Position numbers and translations under genes: made by a program. Positions 45,612-57,365 of a stretch of 64,000 nucleotides of DNA are shown here, piece by piece. Source of the DNA: Stercorarius parasiticus (Eukaryota > Chordata > Aves > Charadriiformes > Stercorariidae). The stretch is taken from assembly GCA_013396915.1 (NCBI GenBank), contig VWZL01000810.1:1-64000 (forward strand). Reading direction: 5' to 3'. The notes under the pieces are model-generated. The model saw only the letters and a program-made list of their open reading frames with translations, made no database searches and was not told the origin of the DNA. Numbering within the stretch: position 1 is the stretch's first letter; the number at the start of each line of letters is the position of its first letter.

Positions 45612-48343
45612 TCTTGTGAAGAGAGCAATCTGAAGACAATGCATCTGTGACCCCTGATACCAGCTTGCGAGTCGAGGCAATGGAAGTTATAGAGGACTGC
45701 CGGCATACTGGTCCCGTGATAGCTCCCAATGGATATGCAAACAGGATTTTCCAAGCGAACATGGAGGAAGGGAGTACTGACGCGTTGGAGGTCTGTGGTG
45801 CTGAGCACTGCACCTCCAGCGATGCAATCCCGAGTGAACAGGAGGAAGCACCCAGGTATAAGAAGATGACCAAGGGCAACCGGATCTGGAATTTCGTTAG
45901 ACGAAGGAAAGGACTCTCTACGAATAAAGGAAGACCCCAGTCCATGATCCTACTGGGAGTTACCTCCGAGGTCTCAGAATTAAAAAAACCATCCTTCATG
46001 GACAGGGTAAGGCCCTCAAAAAAGGGAAGAACCTCCAGGGTGCCTAAGAATGTCGATTTGAGAGCATCCAGAGTCCAGGTTGCTTGTGACCCTGATGAGG
46101 ACCATCATGCCAGCGGGCAAAGAGCTGTCTACAGGGTTAAAAAACTGGGTGACAGTCGGAGGCCCTCCCGCCACTCGTATGCGGGGTACATTGATGATTT
46201 AGATTCTTCTTTTGAAGACATAGAGCTGAATATCAGCATTCCTGAAATTGATGCCAATGAAAGTAAATGTCTCAGGGATATTAGTGTCAGATTGCACAGT
46301 GAAGATAATGACAGTAACTGCCATAGAATACCAGCTAGAAAGAGCGAGTCTTTGAATTTTGAAAACTTTAAGAGTCCTGCAATTACAGAGGGGGACAATC
46401 AAAAGAGGTGTGCTGTGCTCCCACAGGAGAGCAGAAGAGGAAGAAGCTCTGATGTCTGGAGCTATCTGAAAGGAATTTCATTAACTAGCAAAGATAATTC
46501 AAAGCTTCCAGATCAAAGGGCTGAAACCAGTTTCCAGAACTTAGAAAATACAACTGATCATTCTGCTTCTTATTTTGACTTTGATACGAGATGTGAGGAA
46601 AATCTCAGCCAGCGGAAAAAATCAAACAGTGCAACCAAAGCCACTCACTTTGGGGGTGTTGTGAGGTTCTTCTCCAGTGTGGCTGAGGCAGCTCGGAGAC
46701 TGCGAGGCTACTCAAGGGGATTTTCACCTGATGAGAAAAGGCCTCAGCGAAGTTTCCGAAGCTGGAAGCAGGATGTTGCCTCCCACAAAGAGGGTTTGGT
46801 TATTGAGAATGAGAGTGCAAGGGCCTTCTGCACGGTGGGAGCGTGTCTGCAGTCTCCAGACTCAGGCACGTGGGACAATCTGAGCTTTGAGAGTTTGGTG
46901 GGGAAGGAGCCCATGCAGCATTGCAAAACCACAGAAGTGGTGCACGACATTGGTTCCTCTGCCCTGGGCAGTGGGAATGACAGATTCAATGAAACATCAC
47001 TTTCCCGCTTTGGGCCAGAACCATCCATCTCCCACCTGCCAGAGCTCGCAGATGACTCTTTCACTGAGCTAAATACTAAAGACGCCTCTGAGGATCTGAT
47101 CGACTTTCCGCAGACAACTCAGACAAAACAGATTCAGGATTCTGGCAGTACTCCAGAGAAGGCAGAGGTCGTGGGCAGAGACCTGCCATGTCCTGAAGGT
47201 CTTCCTGTGAATAATCTAGATACTGTGGACCTGGGCCATTCTTCAGCTGCAGATGGTGGCTTTTCTGCAGGGACTGAGGCTCTGATCCACCTTCCACAGA
47301 CATCGCTGACTAAACTTGATTCTGAGGACGTGGCTTGTGCTCCAGTGGTTGCTAAAGACACGGATCTGTCTCCAGCAGTGGCTCAGGAGCTTTCAAAGAC
47401 AGAACTGGATACACAGGACTTGAGAAATCCTGAGCTGCCTTTGCAAGACTTGTCTGGAGGTGAGCTGGGGATTCAGGACTCCGACAGTTCTCTGGAGAAG
47501 ACAGAGGTTGTGGGCAGGGACTTGCCATGTTCTCAAGGTCTTCCTGTGAATAATCTGGGTGCTGCAGACCTGGGCTGTTCTCCACCTGCTGATGGTGATT
47601 CTTCTGCAGTGACTGAGGCTTTGATCCACCTTCCACAGATGACCCTGGCTAAACTTGGTACCGAGGATGTGGCTTGTGCTCCAGTGGTTGCTGAAGAGAT
47701 GGATCCATCTCCAGCAGTGGCCCAGGAGCTTTCAAAGACAGAACAGGATATGCAGGACTTGAGAAATGCTGAGTTGTCTTTGCAAGACTTGTCTAGAGGT
47801 GAGCTGGGGATTCAGGACACTGGCAGTACTCTGGAGAAGACAGAGGTTGTGGGTGGGGGCCTGCCACATTCTCAAGATCTTCCTGTGAATAATCTGGATA
47901 CTGTGGACTTGGGCCATTCTCCAGCTGCAGATGGTGACTTCTCTGCAGTCACTGAGGATCTGACTGACCTTCCACAGACAACCCTGACTAAAGAGATTCA
48001 AGACACTGGCAGTACTGTGGAGAAGAGAGAGGTCATGGATAGGGACCTGCTACATTCTCAAGATCTTCCTGTGAATAATCTGGTTGCTGCAGACCTGGGC
48101 TGTTCTCCGGTTGCTCATGTTGACTTTTCTGTAGTGACTTTTTTAAAATGTGCGACAGTTAAAGGGCAGGTTTTAGAGCAGACTGATGGCCGCATTAAAA
48201 AGCGCGGGACCACTTCATTTGTAGAACAAAGCTCTGTAGAGTTAACGGACACAGGGGACCAGTTTAACTGTAACGAGGAGTGTCATCCGTTCCAAGTGCA
48301 CGTCTCCAGAATTGTCTCCTCCGGACGGCTCAGAAACGGAAAG
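45612..48343 (+). CDS. SPATA13: ASEF-family RhoGEF, giant first coding exon (N-terminal 888 residues)
   Basis: ASEF-family proteins are exchange factors for RAC1/CDC42 that are autoinhibited and released by binding APC, at cell edges. The exon begins after the AG at 45,611 and ends at AAG|GTATGAGT (GT at 48,344). An in-frame TGA at 45,617 and the first in-frame ATG at 45,680 (GCAATGG, good Kozak) set the start; a GTG at 45,647 is not a likely start in a vertebrate. The 888 codons end in phase 0. No catalytic domain is present. Features: a basic patch at residues 59-93 (RRRKG, RPQSM), a Ser/Arg-rich middle, an amphipathic basic helix near 324-350 (FFSSVAEAARRLRG), and an acidic tandem repeat at 485-820. 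The naming rests mainly on the next exon; ARHGEF4 is the alternative. Residues 821-888 look non-repetitive. Confidence 0.6.
45639..45650 (+). other. Four-codon upstream reading frame
   Basis: ATG CAT CTG TGA lies in the 5' UTR part of the giant exon, 30 bases before the main ATG at 45,680 and in another frame. It is the kind of minimal uORF that can lower translation of the main frame. Whether it acts so is inference. Confidence 0.5.
47090..48139 (+). repeat. In-frame coding tandem repeat in the giant exon
   Basis: Four units follow each other in frame: residues 485-597 (nt 47,132-47,470), 598-710 (47,471-47,809), 711-772 (47,810-47,995) and 773-820 (47,996-48,139). A trailing piece of an earlier unit (DLIDFPQTTQTKQ) precedes them. 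Each unit opens with IQD(T/S)(G/D)S and contains LPVNNL, (A/V)DLG(H/C)S and usually LPQTTLTK. Units 1 and 2 add a 51-residue extension (EDVACAPVVA ... LQDLS.GELG) absent from units 3 and 4. DNA identity between units is high, so the duplications are recent or homogenised. The repeat is acidic and probably disordered. Confidence 0.9.
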
Positions 48344-51300
48344 GTATGAGTAACTTTTACTATAATGTTTTCAGTAAGACCATACTGTTATACATCTTAT
48401 GAAGATGGTTGGCACTTGAAAGCATTTTTATATATCCCTCATTGGGATTTTCAATTAAGTAGACCGTCATATAAATGATGGCAGTAGACACAGCTTTTCT
48501 ATCAGTCTGAGAGGAGGCAGTTAACTGGCATATCCTATAGCTATTCGTGTAAACCTCCAGAGCTGCTCCTCCTACGACCCTTTGGCCATTTGTTTGTGAC
48601 AGTGCCTCTAAAAGAGGGCTGTAGCAGAAGTTTGTATATTTCTAGACACTATCTTTAATCTTTTTCCTCTCTGGATTTAGTTCATTTGAAGTAGAAACTT
48701 GTAAGAAGAGGGCTTTCGACAAATTTAGAGTATTGAAGTGTGCTGTGGCCAAGTGGCATTGAGTAGTTGCACTATGGTCCTCGTGTTTTCTTACCTAAAA
48801 AAGTAGGAGGGGTAGCGGTAGTGGATTTTTATTAGGTGATACTGGTTAGAACACAGTGGTGTTCTAGGCACACAGTGCAAGAACAGGAACGCAAAAAAAA
48901 AAAAGCCCGTGTCTTGTAAAGTTCATCAGATCATTTCTCTGGCAGATCTAAATGAACTCTCTCCCTGCTCCAAACCTGTCAGAAGTTGTCTGGCCTCAAT
49001 AGCTTGGTGCTGAGTCTGTAGCAGAAAGCCTTGCTAAGGGGCTGGGCGCATATTGTGAGCAAAATGCCTTCCTAATGCGACGACATGCCGAGTGGGGGTC
49101 TGGTCAGAGCTGCCTCGCATCTGTGTCAACACAAAATGACATAGCACTTTGGGATGTTAAGTACCCAGCCTTAAGGGAAAGGTGGGCGACAGTGGTGGCT
49201 CTAATTGTGGCAGTGCATTCCTGTTTGTTATAAGCAGGTCTTTGAAAGCCCTTAAAATTTAAAATTGTCAAAACATCTAAGTGGACATTGCATTCTGGAC
49301 TGGCTTCTAGGTAGTACAAATCTGTATTCTCCAGCTTAACGTTAGGAAACCTGAGAAGTCCCATGGATGAGGGAGGCATGGATGCAGAATAAGGAAAGGC
49401 CTCCTGAAGCCGATAGACTCCCCCATTAACTCTCAGCTCATCGCTGTAGCACCTGCGCACGCGCCTCTGTGTGGAGCAGAAATCTGTGGGCGGTAGCAGT
49501 CATATCAGCTGTGCCCGCATGCCCCAGCCTTGTGGCTCACCGGAGAGGCAGTTTGTGCCCTGCTCAGCCACCAAAGAGTCTATTGAGGCTCATGTCGCTC
49601 CATGCCAGTTGCGGAACTGGTACAGGTTTGTGGACGAACCATGGTAGGACCCAGCGTGAAGCCCAGGTGTTTTCCTTCGGGTCCTCGCTGATTAGCTGAG
49701 GCTCAAATGATTTTTTGATTTTTTTTTTTTTTAAGGTGACAGGGAAATTGGGTCAATTTGTGAAAAAACTTTCTCCTTTCCTTTTGGTCTTGGAGAGACC
49801 AGGGATGTTACAGAGGTGATGACATTGTTCCCTGTTGGAAAAGGGGTCACTGTAACTTCTGAGCCAAGAGGGGAAGTGTTTGAAAATTGGCAGCAGATTA
49901 GAAATACCAGGGGAAAAAAAAAAATTAACTTCTGACTCCCAGTTAAAATGGGCACTACCATTGTTAGTTATTCCTGGATTTGTTTTTCTGCTCCATTTTG
50001 TGTAATACAAAAAAAACCCGACAGCTCGCGGTGTAATTCCAGGCACTTATGAAGTGGGGTGAATAGCAGTTAGTCGCTTCTTGTGGTCTCTGGAAGAAAT
50101 GTTTTTAGGAGGAGGTTGAATGAGAGGGCTGTGGTTTGATACCCCTTTGCAGGGACCAAGCTGAAAGTATTCTGGGCAGCAGCAGGATAACAGAGGCACG
50201 AAAGGATTGAGTGGAGCAGAGGAAAATATTGGCACTCTTTTCCCAGAGCAGCCACATCTCGGCTAGCTGAGGGCAGTGGCTGCATGCCTCATCGCAGAGC
50301 TCTTAGGGCAAAATCAGAGCGATTTCCCAGGTCAGCTGTGTGAACGGGAGATGTGGTAAGCCTCAGCTCAGCTGTTGCAGCTTACAAACATTACCAAGAA
50401 ACTTAAATATGGTGCTTGAGATAACTGGACAGGAAACCTCCCCCGAGTTCCCGTCGAGTGTGGCGATAGCAGTACGACCTCCGGACTGCCGTGGCTTCCG
50501 GCTTCACGGAAGGCCTGCTGTAGCAGCGGGATGGAAGGGAAAGCGAACAGCCCGCCCTGGTTTGCAAACACCTCCTGCATCCCAGAAACTCAGACTAGAG
50601 GTTTGGAAATGCACAGGGATCTGGCAGCAGCATCAATCCCAGAGCAGTCAAGAGTGAGGCTAAAGGAGGGATACTCTTGGATAGGAACGGACCTAGAGAG
50701 TCCGCCAGCAGCTCCCGTAACAAATGTCCTGGGATACCCGAGGGATTTGCTTGCCTATCTGTCATCAGGGAGCGGCACTCGGAAACGTTTTACCAAAAAT
50801 AAACATGCAAGAGGAATAACTTCAGCTTGAGCGTGACAGTAGCAGCAAAGTCCAGCCTCTTATTGTTTTAGGGCTAAATCCAGCTCCTTGCTGGCACCTG
50901 TTCCACAGGACAGTTGTTGGCCCTCCTGTCTACACACCAGGCTGCTCAGAATTAATTGAAGGGTTTGTATTTCAAGCGCAGTGCTCAACCACAAGTAGGG
51001 AGAAGGTGCTGCCAGGACAGGGTGGCTTGGCTTGGTCAGCTGCTGTAAGCAAGCGCTCCGGCGGTTTTAAAGTGTGCTAGCAATGTACAGCAGAAATAGC
51101 TCAAGCAAATATTTTTAAAAGAACCAACACATTATCCCACAAAAAGCACAAAAGCACCAGCTCTCCCTGAGGCTCCCTGCCCAAACCTGTTAGGACATGG
51201 TGTAAGAGACAGAGGCTGGTGTAACACAAAGGATGCTGGGGTGGGATTTAGGGGACCTGTGCGTTGGTCCCAGCAGTACAGCAAATCTGTTTAGCTCTAT

Positions 51301-54300
51301 GCTCCTGCAGACCCTGCTTCTTGCTTTCCTAGTCTTGCCTTTTAAAATTTTAATGTCTTTGGGCAGGAGCTGAGTGATGTTACAGGCAAGTAACAGCTCA
51401 ATAGGATCTGATCTTAATGCTGTAAAGGAAATAACACTGCAGCAGCATTTAATAAGAAGAGCAGCTGTAGAAAGGTAGAAAGCCATTTACTTCTCTAACT
51501 GTCCTCCTGCCTAGTTGCTTTCAGACCCCATCCTAAATTCACGTTTGTTCCAGGAACTTGTGAAAGAAACAGTGGAGATAAAAACGTTTTGAAGAATTGA
51601 AAGAACAGTGAAGCTCAAAATAGATTGTCGATGAGAAATGAATTACTGATTTCACCATTCACACTGCTGCAATTCTGGAATGAGGGTGCCTTATTTTGAG
51701 AGACAGATAAGAGAAATGAACTGAAAGATGATATGGAGGCTTTACTAGATTTTGAACAATTGCAAACCATAAAAGTTTCCATTCCCCTTGTGCCCACTAA
51801 AATGAATTATCCTCATCCCACCTCTAAAAACACCACAGCATCCCCGCAGGAATGCAGCTGCAGGGAGTCAGGCATAGCCCCGGAAGTTGTATTTGACCCC
51901 TTCCAGTAGCTTGAGGTGCTGCTTAGGTGGAAGGAAGCTTTGATCCCACATAGGCTACTTTGCGGTTCCGGCTTCTCCGTCGGGGTTTCAAACCACCTGA
52001 TGTGTCCTTGGGCAGGGTTTGTGGGGGATTTGATACCTCCTTTGGGAATGACATGAGGAAAGGTTGCAAAATATGCATCTGACTCTGTATTTCAGGCATT
52101 AGTTTAGAGTTTTTAGGACCTAGAAACTAGATTCAGGCTTTTTGCTGGCAGAGAGGTCCTCCCTGCTCATCTCAGGGGCACAGGCACAGGGACTGGGCGC
52201 TGCAGAGCATTTGGGTTTGTGTCACTCTTGCAGTGAAGGAGCAGAGGGTTTTCACTGCAGTCTTTCTATGCCCTCTGCTGGCTTATTTGTGAAATAAGAG
52301 TTTATTTTTATGGAACAGAAAGCCTTATCTTTTTCCTTAGGATTTTGAATTTTATCTCCAAAAGGTTTCCAGACTGCAGCTTGCTGCTGGCTGTTGTGGC
52401 TGCAGGTAGACACCACTTGGTTTTGTGATGCCGTTTTCTGGGGGGATTATGATTGTCCGAAGTGTGAAAACGAGAGTTCTACAGGCTTGTCAACCCGGGC
52501 AAAAGGTGTTTGTCCCATAGGTCCCAGGTTTCCCAGCCAGTCCGATTTCAGAGCCCTGGAAGGGGCTGTCTGATCAAACTTGCTTCTCAGCGTCACGGCA
52601 GATGGTTGCAGATGTTTCTCTTGAGCAGCTGTTGAGTTTGTTTCTCTGAGTCCCGTTCGTAGGAGCCAACCTGCAGGTGCCATAAAGGCGCTCCCTGCTG
52701 CGGAGCGGCCCATGTTGATGGCGCAGGATCGGTGCTTTCACGGCATTACCAGGTTTTGTGGATCCTGTGCAATAGCTGCACGCTGCGCTGCTCTGGGTGG
52801 GAAAATCAGCCTCTCCCTGTGCGGTGGGTCTAACTGGAAGCACAGGATTATCGATTTGCCTGAGTGTGCGCATGCCAGAGGATGCGCTTGCAGATTTGCG
52901 ATCTGATAGCTGGGGCATATCTCAGATCTTCCCACAGGTTTGGAGTTTTACTTCAGTGCAGCAGCTGCAAGTGCCTTTTCACAAGAGGAAGATACGGCAC
53001 CTTTCTTTTTCTGTGTTTGATGAGGAATTGCAAGTGATGTGCAACAAGTTCTGGTAGCGACCTTCAGCTTGAGGTTGTTTTAGTGTCTTTCTGCTACAGA
53101 ATATTTTGGGAGCAGTTGCAGAAATGGGACTGCGGAGTCAATTTGTCTTTTCCCTCCCCGCTCTCTTGAATGCCAGTAACCAGGAAAAGGGTATTTCTGA
53201 GAGCTGATCTTCAGAGCTCCCTTCACCTCCTGGTTAGTGGCAGTAAACTGGGTTGTGTCTCAGCCTGCTGCTGTTAGTTGTGCTTACAAAAGACTTCATA
53301 GTCCTTCCACATTAAGAAATAGTACTTTCTAAATCCTGACGTTGCCAAAAGAGCACTATACTTTTGTCTGTAGCGAGGTATGATTTAGTTGCAGAATAAA
53401 GATTCTGTGTATTTATGGCTTTTAATATGGTTATGTCTGACAATCATCTTATTTTTAGAGGAGACAAAACCTCTAAAGCCTATCTCCAAGCTGTTCAGAT
53501 TTTCGTATTTTTAATAACCATGAGGTGCTAGCAAAATCTTGAATTAAAGCCTATATTTAGTGCTATCTATAGTGGGGTAGGGTTTTTTTGGGAAACATAT
53601 TTTTAGCATTGTCAGGGAAAGGCAGGTTGAGTTTGCAAAGCTGATAGGCTTTACATGTATATATAACCAGCCACTGAACACATGGATAATTCAGATCTCC
53701 ACATGTTTTCTTAAAATACTTGTTGGGTCTTGCTTTCATCTAGTTCCCAGCTTCAAAGTTACAACAGGCCACCTCCTGCCATCCTTGGTGCCATCAGAGC
53801 AGTGATATGAATGGGGACCTCTGGGCATCGCTGGCCTATGCGCTAAGGGACTGTGTGTCCAAAACTTCTCTGGGTGGAAGGTTTTCTTTGGCTTTTACCT
53901 CCTCCCAGTTGTTATCCAGTCAGGAGAAGTGTACTGGGTCACTGGACACTGTGATGGTGCTGGGAGCTGGGAATGGGAGATCAAGCCTTAATTCATCCAC
54001 AGACTCCCACTGTGCCTTTGGGGTAATTATAGCCTGTCCGCTTCGTTCTTCATCTGTAAATAAAGATAACAGCACATCAGTGAAAACTGGGGCTGCTGAA
54101 GTCTTGAGAACAGATAGATTAAACCATAAGAGGCACCCAGTTGTTAGTAGGGCCACGGAAGTATGACAAGTCTGTCTGTAATTGAGGCTAGAAACCTCCC
54201 GGTGAGGAGCCCTCCCGTTTTCTTCTCCTGACCTTTGTAAACTGATTTTTCTGCTGATTTCTTGACTCTAAGATTATACACAAGACTTCCATGGTGTCAC

Positions 54301-57217
54301 ATGTCACAGAGAATAAAATGAAAAGTAGGGAGTTTGAAATGTGATTTTTTTTTTTTTTAAAAGAAATTCCATTCTGCAAAATATCGCTGTACAAGTTGTC
54401 TCTTTCAGCATCTTTTACTCCTGAAATAGTGAGGGAAGCTCCAATGTTTTTCTCCAGTTAGCTATAAATGCTAATTCATTCTTTGGATTAATGTTACCCA
54501 ACATTAAGGTATAACTGGGGTATTTTACCACTTTATGGGTGCTTCAATCAATTGCAAGTATCTCACTGTCTCAAGTAATATTTCGTAGGCTATTGGTAAG
54601 AGTGGACATGTCTTGTTAGCAGTGGTTATCAGTCAGCTTTCAGAGAAACTACTGTGATAATTTCTGCTTTTCTCTGTGAATCTTTCAGGAATAAAAATTG
54701 TTCTAGTTTTGCTAAAAATGTACCTGGGCATTTTCAGAGAATGACGTCCCTGTTTTCTTTTAAGTGCTGTGGTTTGCCCCATCCTTGCATTTGAAACCAC
54801 CTGAAATCTGGCAAGGCCTGTAAGTTGTGTTCTCCCTGGAGACGAGGCACACTATAATAACTGAAAAAAGCCCCAGTTATGGTGGTAGGTGCTACATATA
54901 TTAGAGAGAAAACAGTGCAGAAGGCAGTGTTGTTGGTGGGACCTTGTAACAGATGTTCAGAGGAAGGTGCAGACCAGCCCCGTTCGGTGCATCGTGCCCA
55001 GCTGGGTGGGTGTGTGAAATGGGTACTTTGTTGACCCTGTTCTGGTCCAAATGGTGATGCTGTAAAGAGCAAGCATTACAAATGCTGGGCAATGCGATGG
55101 GGAGCTAGCCTTTTAGCAACAGTAGCAGGGCTTTGGACCTGCTTTGATCAGTGGGGAATATTACCTCTGTTTCATGGCATAAGCTAAAACCCAGTATTTT
55201 GGGAAAAGACCTAGAAAAATTGATAAGGGCAACACAAAGGGCTAAAGCATGGTCCAAAGCCGATGGTCCTTGGTGGATTTGGTACAGAGCAAGGCCAGGC
55301 CAGCTGCAAGCACCTAGGTACATCTCCCCAGTCACACCAGAAGCCACCAGGAGAAGATGTAGCGTGGGTAGGAAGTATTTTGAAAGAAAAGCAGCTGTGC
55401 TTATAGACTTGATATCATAGACACTGGGTTGCAGGAGGGTCTGTGCATTTGTATTATACCTTTGTTAGCAGCTAAGTAATGTAAGACTTGGCTTTTGAAG
55501 GAGGACAGTCTGTAGGTTGGGTATGTTCTTTTGCAGTTATGTATTCCACCAAAGTGATTCAAGTCCATCTACACGTGAAAAGTCCTTTCTCTCCCCAGAA
55601 GGCTCTCTCTACCCCCCCGATGACTCCAGCAGCACAGCAATAATAGCAGTGCTGTTATATTTATTCACCTCCTGTCCTCTTCGTAGGCCATCTGTAAGCT
55701 TCTGTTTATGGAATTGGAAAAGACCTTATATGACCTCTGGGAATACCTGGAAAGGGAGTGTTTTGTTAAGATTTTTGGGAATGAGGAAAATGACATCCTG
55801 TTACTAATTTAATTCATTTTTACATGGATTTTATTATCAGGAAGACTGTTGAGTTTTGCAGGAATTGTTTGTGATGGGTATCCCAACTTTATTCTAAGAA
55901 CTTGTAACTTTTATTTTTATAATAGTATGGGCAGATCCTATTATTATGCTGCTGGATGAGCACACAGACAGACTGTTCTCCTAATCCTCACCATTGCAAA
56001 CTCATTGCTCTACTCTATGACTACGTCTTTCAAGTGCTGGAGAAGTTTCTGAAAAATCTTCTTGTTCCATTTTGCACTTCTTTCTTACATGTCTCTTAAG
56101 CGTGGCCATACATGGAGACCAGTGGTGACTGACAGCTGTAACCTGGCAAAATATCCAGCAATTAACAGTCTCCTGTTTCCTGTAGGCCACCAAAGGATGC
56201 ATCTCTTGGTTCAGTTCAGAAGTGCCCATTGAAGCAGACCTCCCAGTTGTCCACCTTCACTGTGCTTTGAATGCACTAATTGCTCTTAACGACCCTAAGC
56301 AGTCTCACCTGGGGCCTCTACACCATACCCATGGGCCTGGCAGCCCATTTAAGCTCTGCCTTGGGTGCTCAGGCCTTCCTTGATCAACATGGGAGAAGTG
56401 CTGGTCTCCAGCTCAGCCCCAGCTGTGCCTTTGCCTGGCTGTGGGCCCTGCTGGGCTAGATAGACACCAACCTAGGGCCTGATTTCCTGGCTTGACCTTA
56501 GGGCTGGCTCGCCACGATGGACCTGCCTAACGATTGCAGGGCTTTGTCTGACCCTGATCTGCAAACTGACTCACCTGCTTTACCTTGGACCTGCTTCATC
56601 ACCATGAATGTGCCTAATGATCTGAAGTCTAGCTGACCCTGTCCACCATCTCCAGACCTGGCCTGGTCCCTTGCTTGGGCACTGTGGCATGGGGCTGGGG
56701 GGTGAGGCCCCATCCTGCCAACCAGGTTGTCTCTTTAGCTGCTGATTTGCTGTCCTTTAGAATGCAGCCGGCCCTCGCTGCACATCGTGAAGCCAACCCA
56801 AAATGTTTTAGCTAGTACTGGGTCCTTGGCACCAGCTAATTCACTCCCTATGTGTGCTCATGCTGGGACTTGGTAATGTCAGAGTAGACAAAATGCTGTG
56901 GAGAAAGCCGTCGTCTTCATCGTGTGTTACTCCTCAGAGGCTAAAGTGCCACTGGAAGTTGTTGGACTTAAGCACTGTGAGCTGTGCCTGAGGTGTGAGC
57001 TCCATGCAATGGGAGTTAGGGTACTCCAACACCAGAGTCAGCAAGTCTTCATCTTTCAGTCAAAAAAAAAAATGAAGCAGGTGCAGATTGCAGTGAGAAA
57101 GCGTAAGGTGTGTTGCACTGTCTTGAAAATTATACGTATCATTACATGTTCTGTGATTGCTTTGTCTGAGGTTTGACATGTATTGGTAAAAATCTTCTCT
57201 GACCCTTTTCTTGCCAG
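48344..57217 (+). other. Intron 2 (8.9 kb)
   Basis: It starts at GTATGAGT (48,344) and ends at TTGCCAG (57,217). The flanking exons are both in phase 0 here, so the join is frame-preserving. I found no alternative first exon of the short ASEF isoform in it, although one could be missed by eye. It holds the second copy of the dispersed repeat (56,274-56,730), poly(T) runs near 49,722 and 54,348, and an unexplained 118-codon minus frame at 49,104-49,460. The rest is unremarkable. Confidence 0.7.
56274..56730 (+). repeat. Dispersed repeat, copy 2 (family unassigned)
   Basis: It aligns with 7,993-8,330 in the same orientation (landmarks given there). It is longer because the segment around C.TCACCATGAA.GTGCC is doubled: one diverged copy at about 56,507-56,528 and a better one at about 56,589-56,609. 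A CATTTAAGCTC box lies at about 56,345. No reading frame of note. Confidence 0.6.
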
Positions 57218-57365
57218 CCGATGTCTCATCCTTCTCAACCATCCCCACAAGCACCACCCTTCAAAGTCCTCGTGGAGAGATGCCGCTCCGAACCCCTCTC
57301 CCAGAGCACCCCGATGGGGCTAGACCAGGTGGGAGGGCGCATGCAGCACTTGCTCAGAAGACGCG
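57218..57365 (+). CDS. SPATA13: ASEF-family RhoGEF, APC-binding-region exon
   Basis: The exon is bounded by CCCTTTTCTTGCCAG (AG at 57,216-57,217) and CGCG|GTGAGTAG (GT at 57,366). It is 148 bases, in phase 0 and out phase 1, and joins the giant exon without a frame change (GK then PMSH). The 49 codons include RSEPLSQSTPMGLDQVGGR. From family knowledge, this resembles the SQSTP.GLD.VG segment just before the acidic stretch and SH3 domain in SPATA13, and less closely the PLSQS.P.GL segment of ARHGEF4. This part belongs to the region by which ASEF proteins bind the armadillo repeats of APC and which also keeps the DH domain inhibited. A conserved peptide with correct splice sites and phase is the best evidence for the gene. 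SH3, DH and PH exons must lie beyond 64,000. Confidence 0.75.

Noticed and set aside
45647..45679. GTG at 45,647 as the start of the large protein
   Set aside because: GTG starts are not expected in vertebrate nuclear genes. An in-frame ATG in good context lies 33 bases downstream.
47076..48001. Minus-strand frames opposite the coding repeat
   Set aside because: They repeat with the same period as the coding units and are shadows of the plus-strand exon.
48344..48349. Stop at 48,347-48,349 as the true end of the protein
   Set aside because: The stop is formed by intron sequence after a clear donor (AAG|GTATGAGT), and a phase-matched coding exon with an ASEF-like peptide follows at 57,218.
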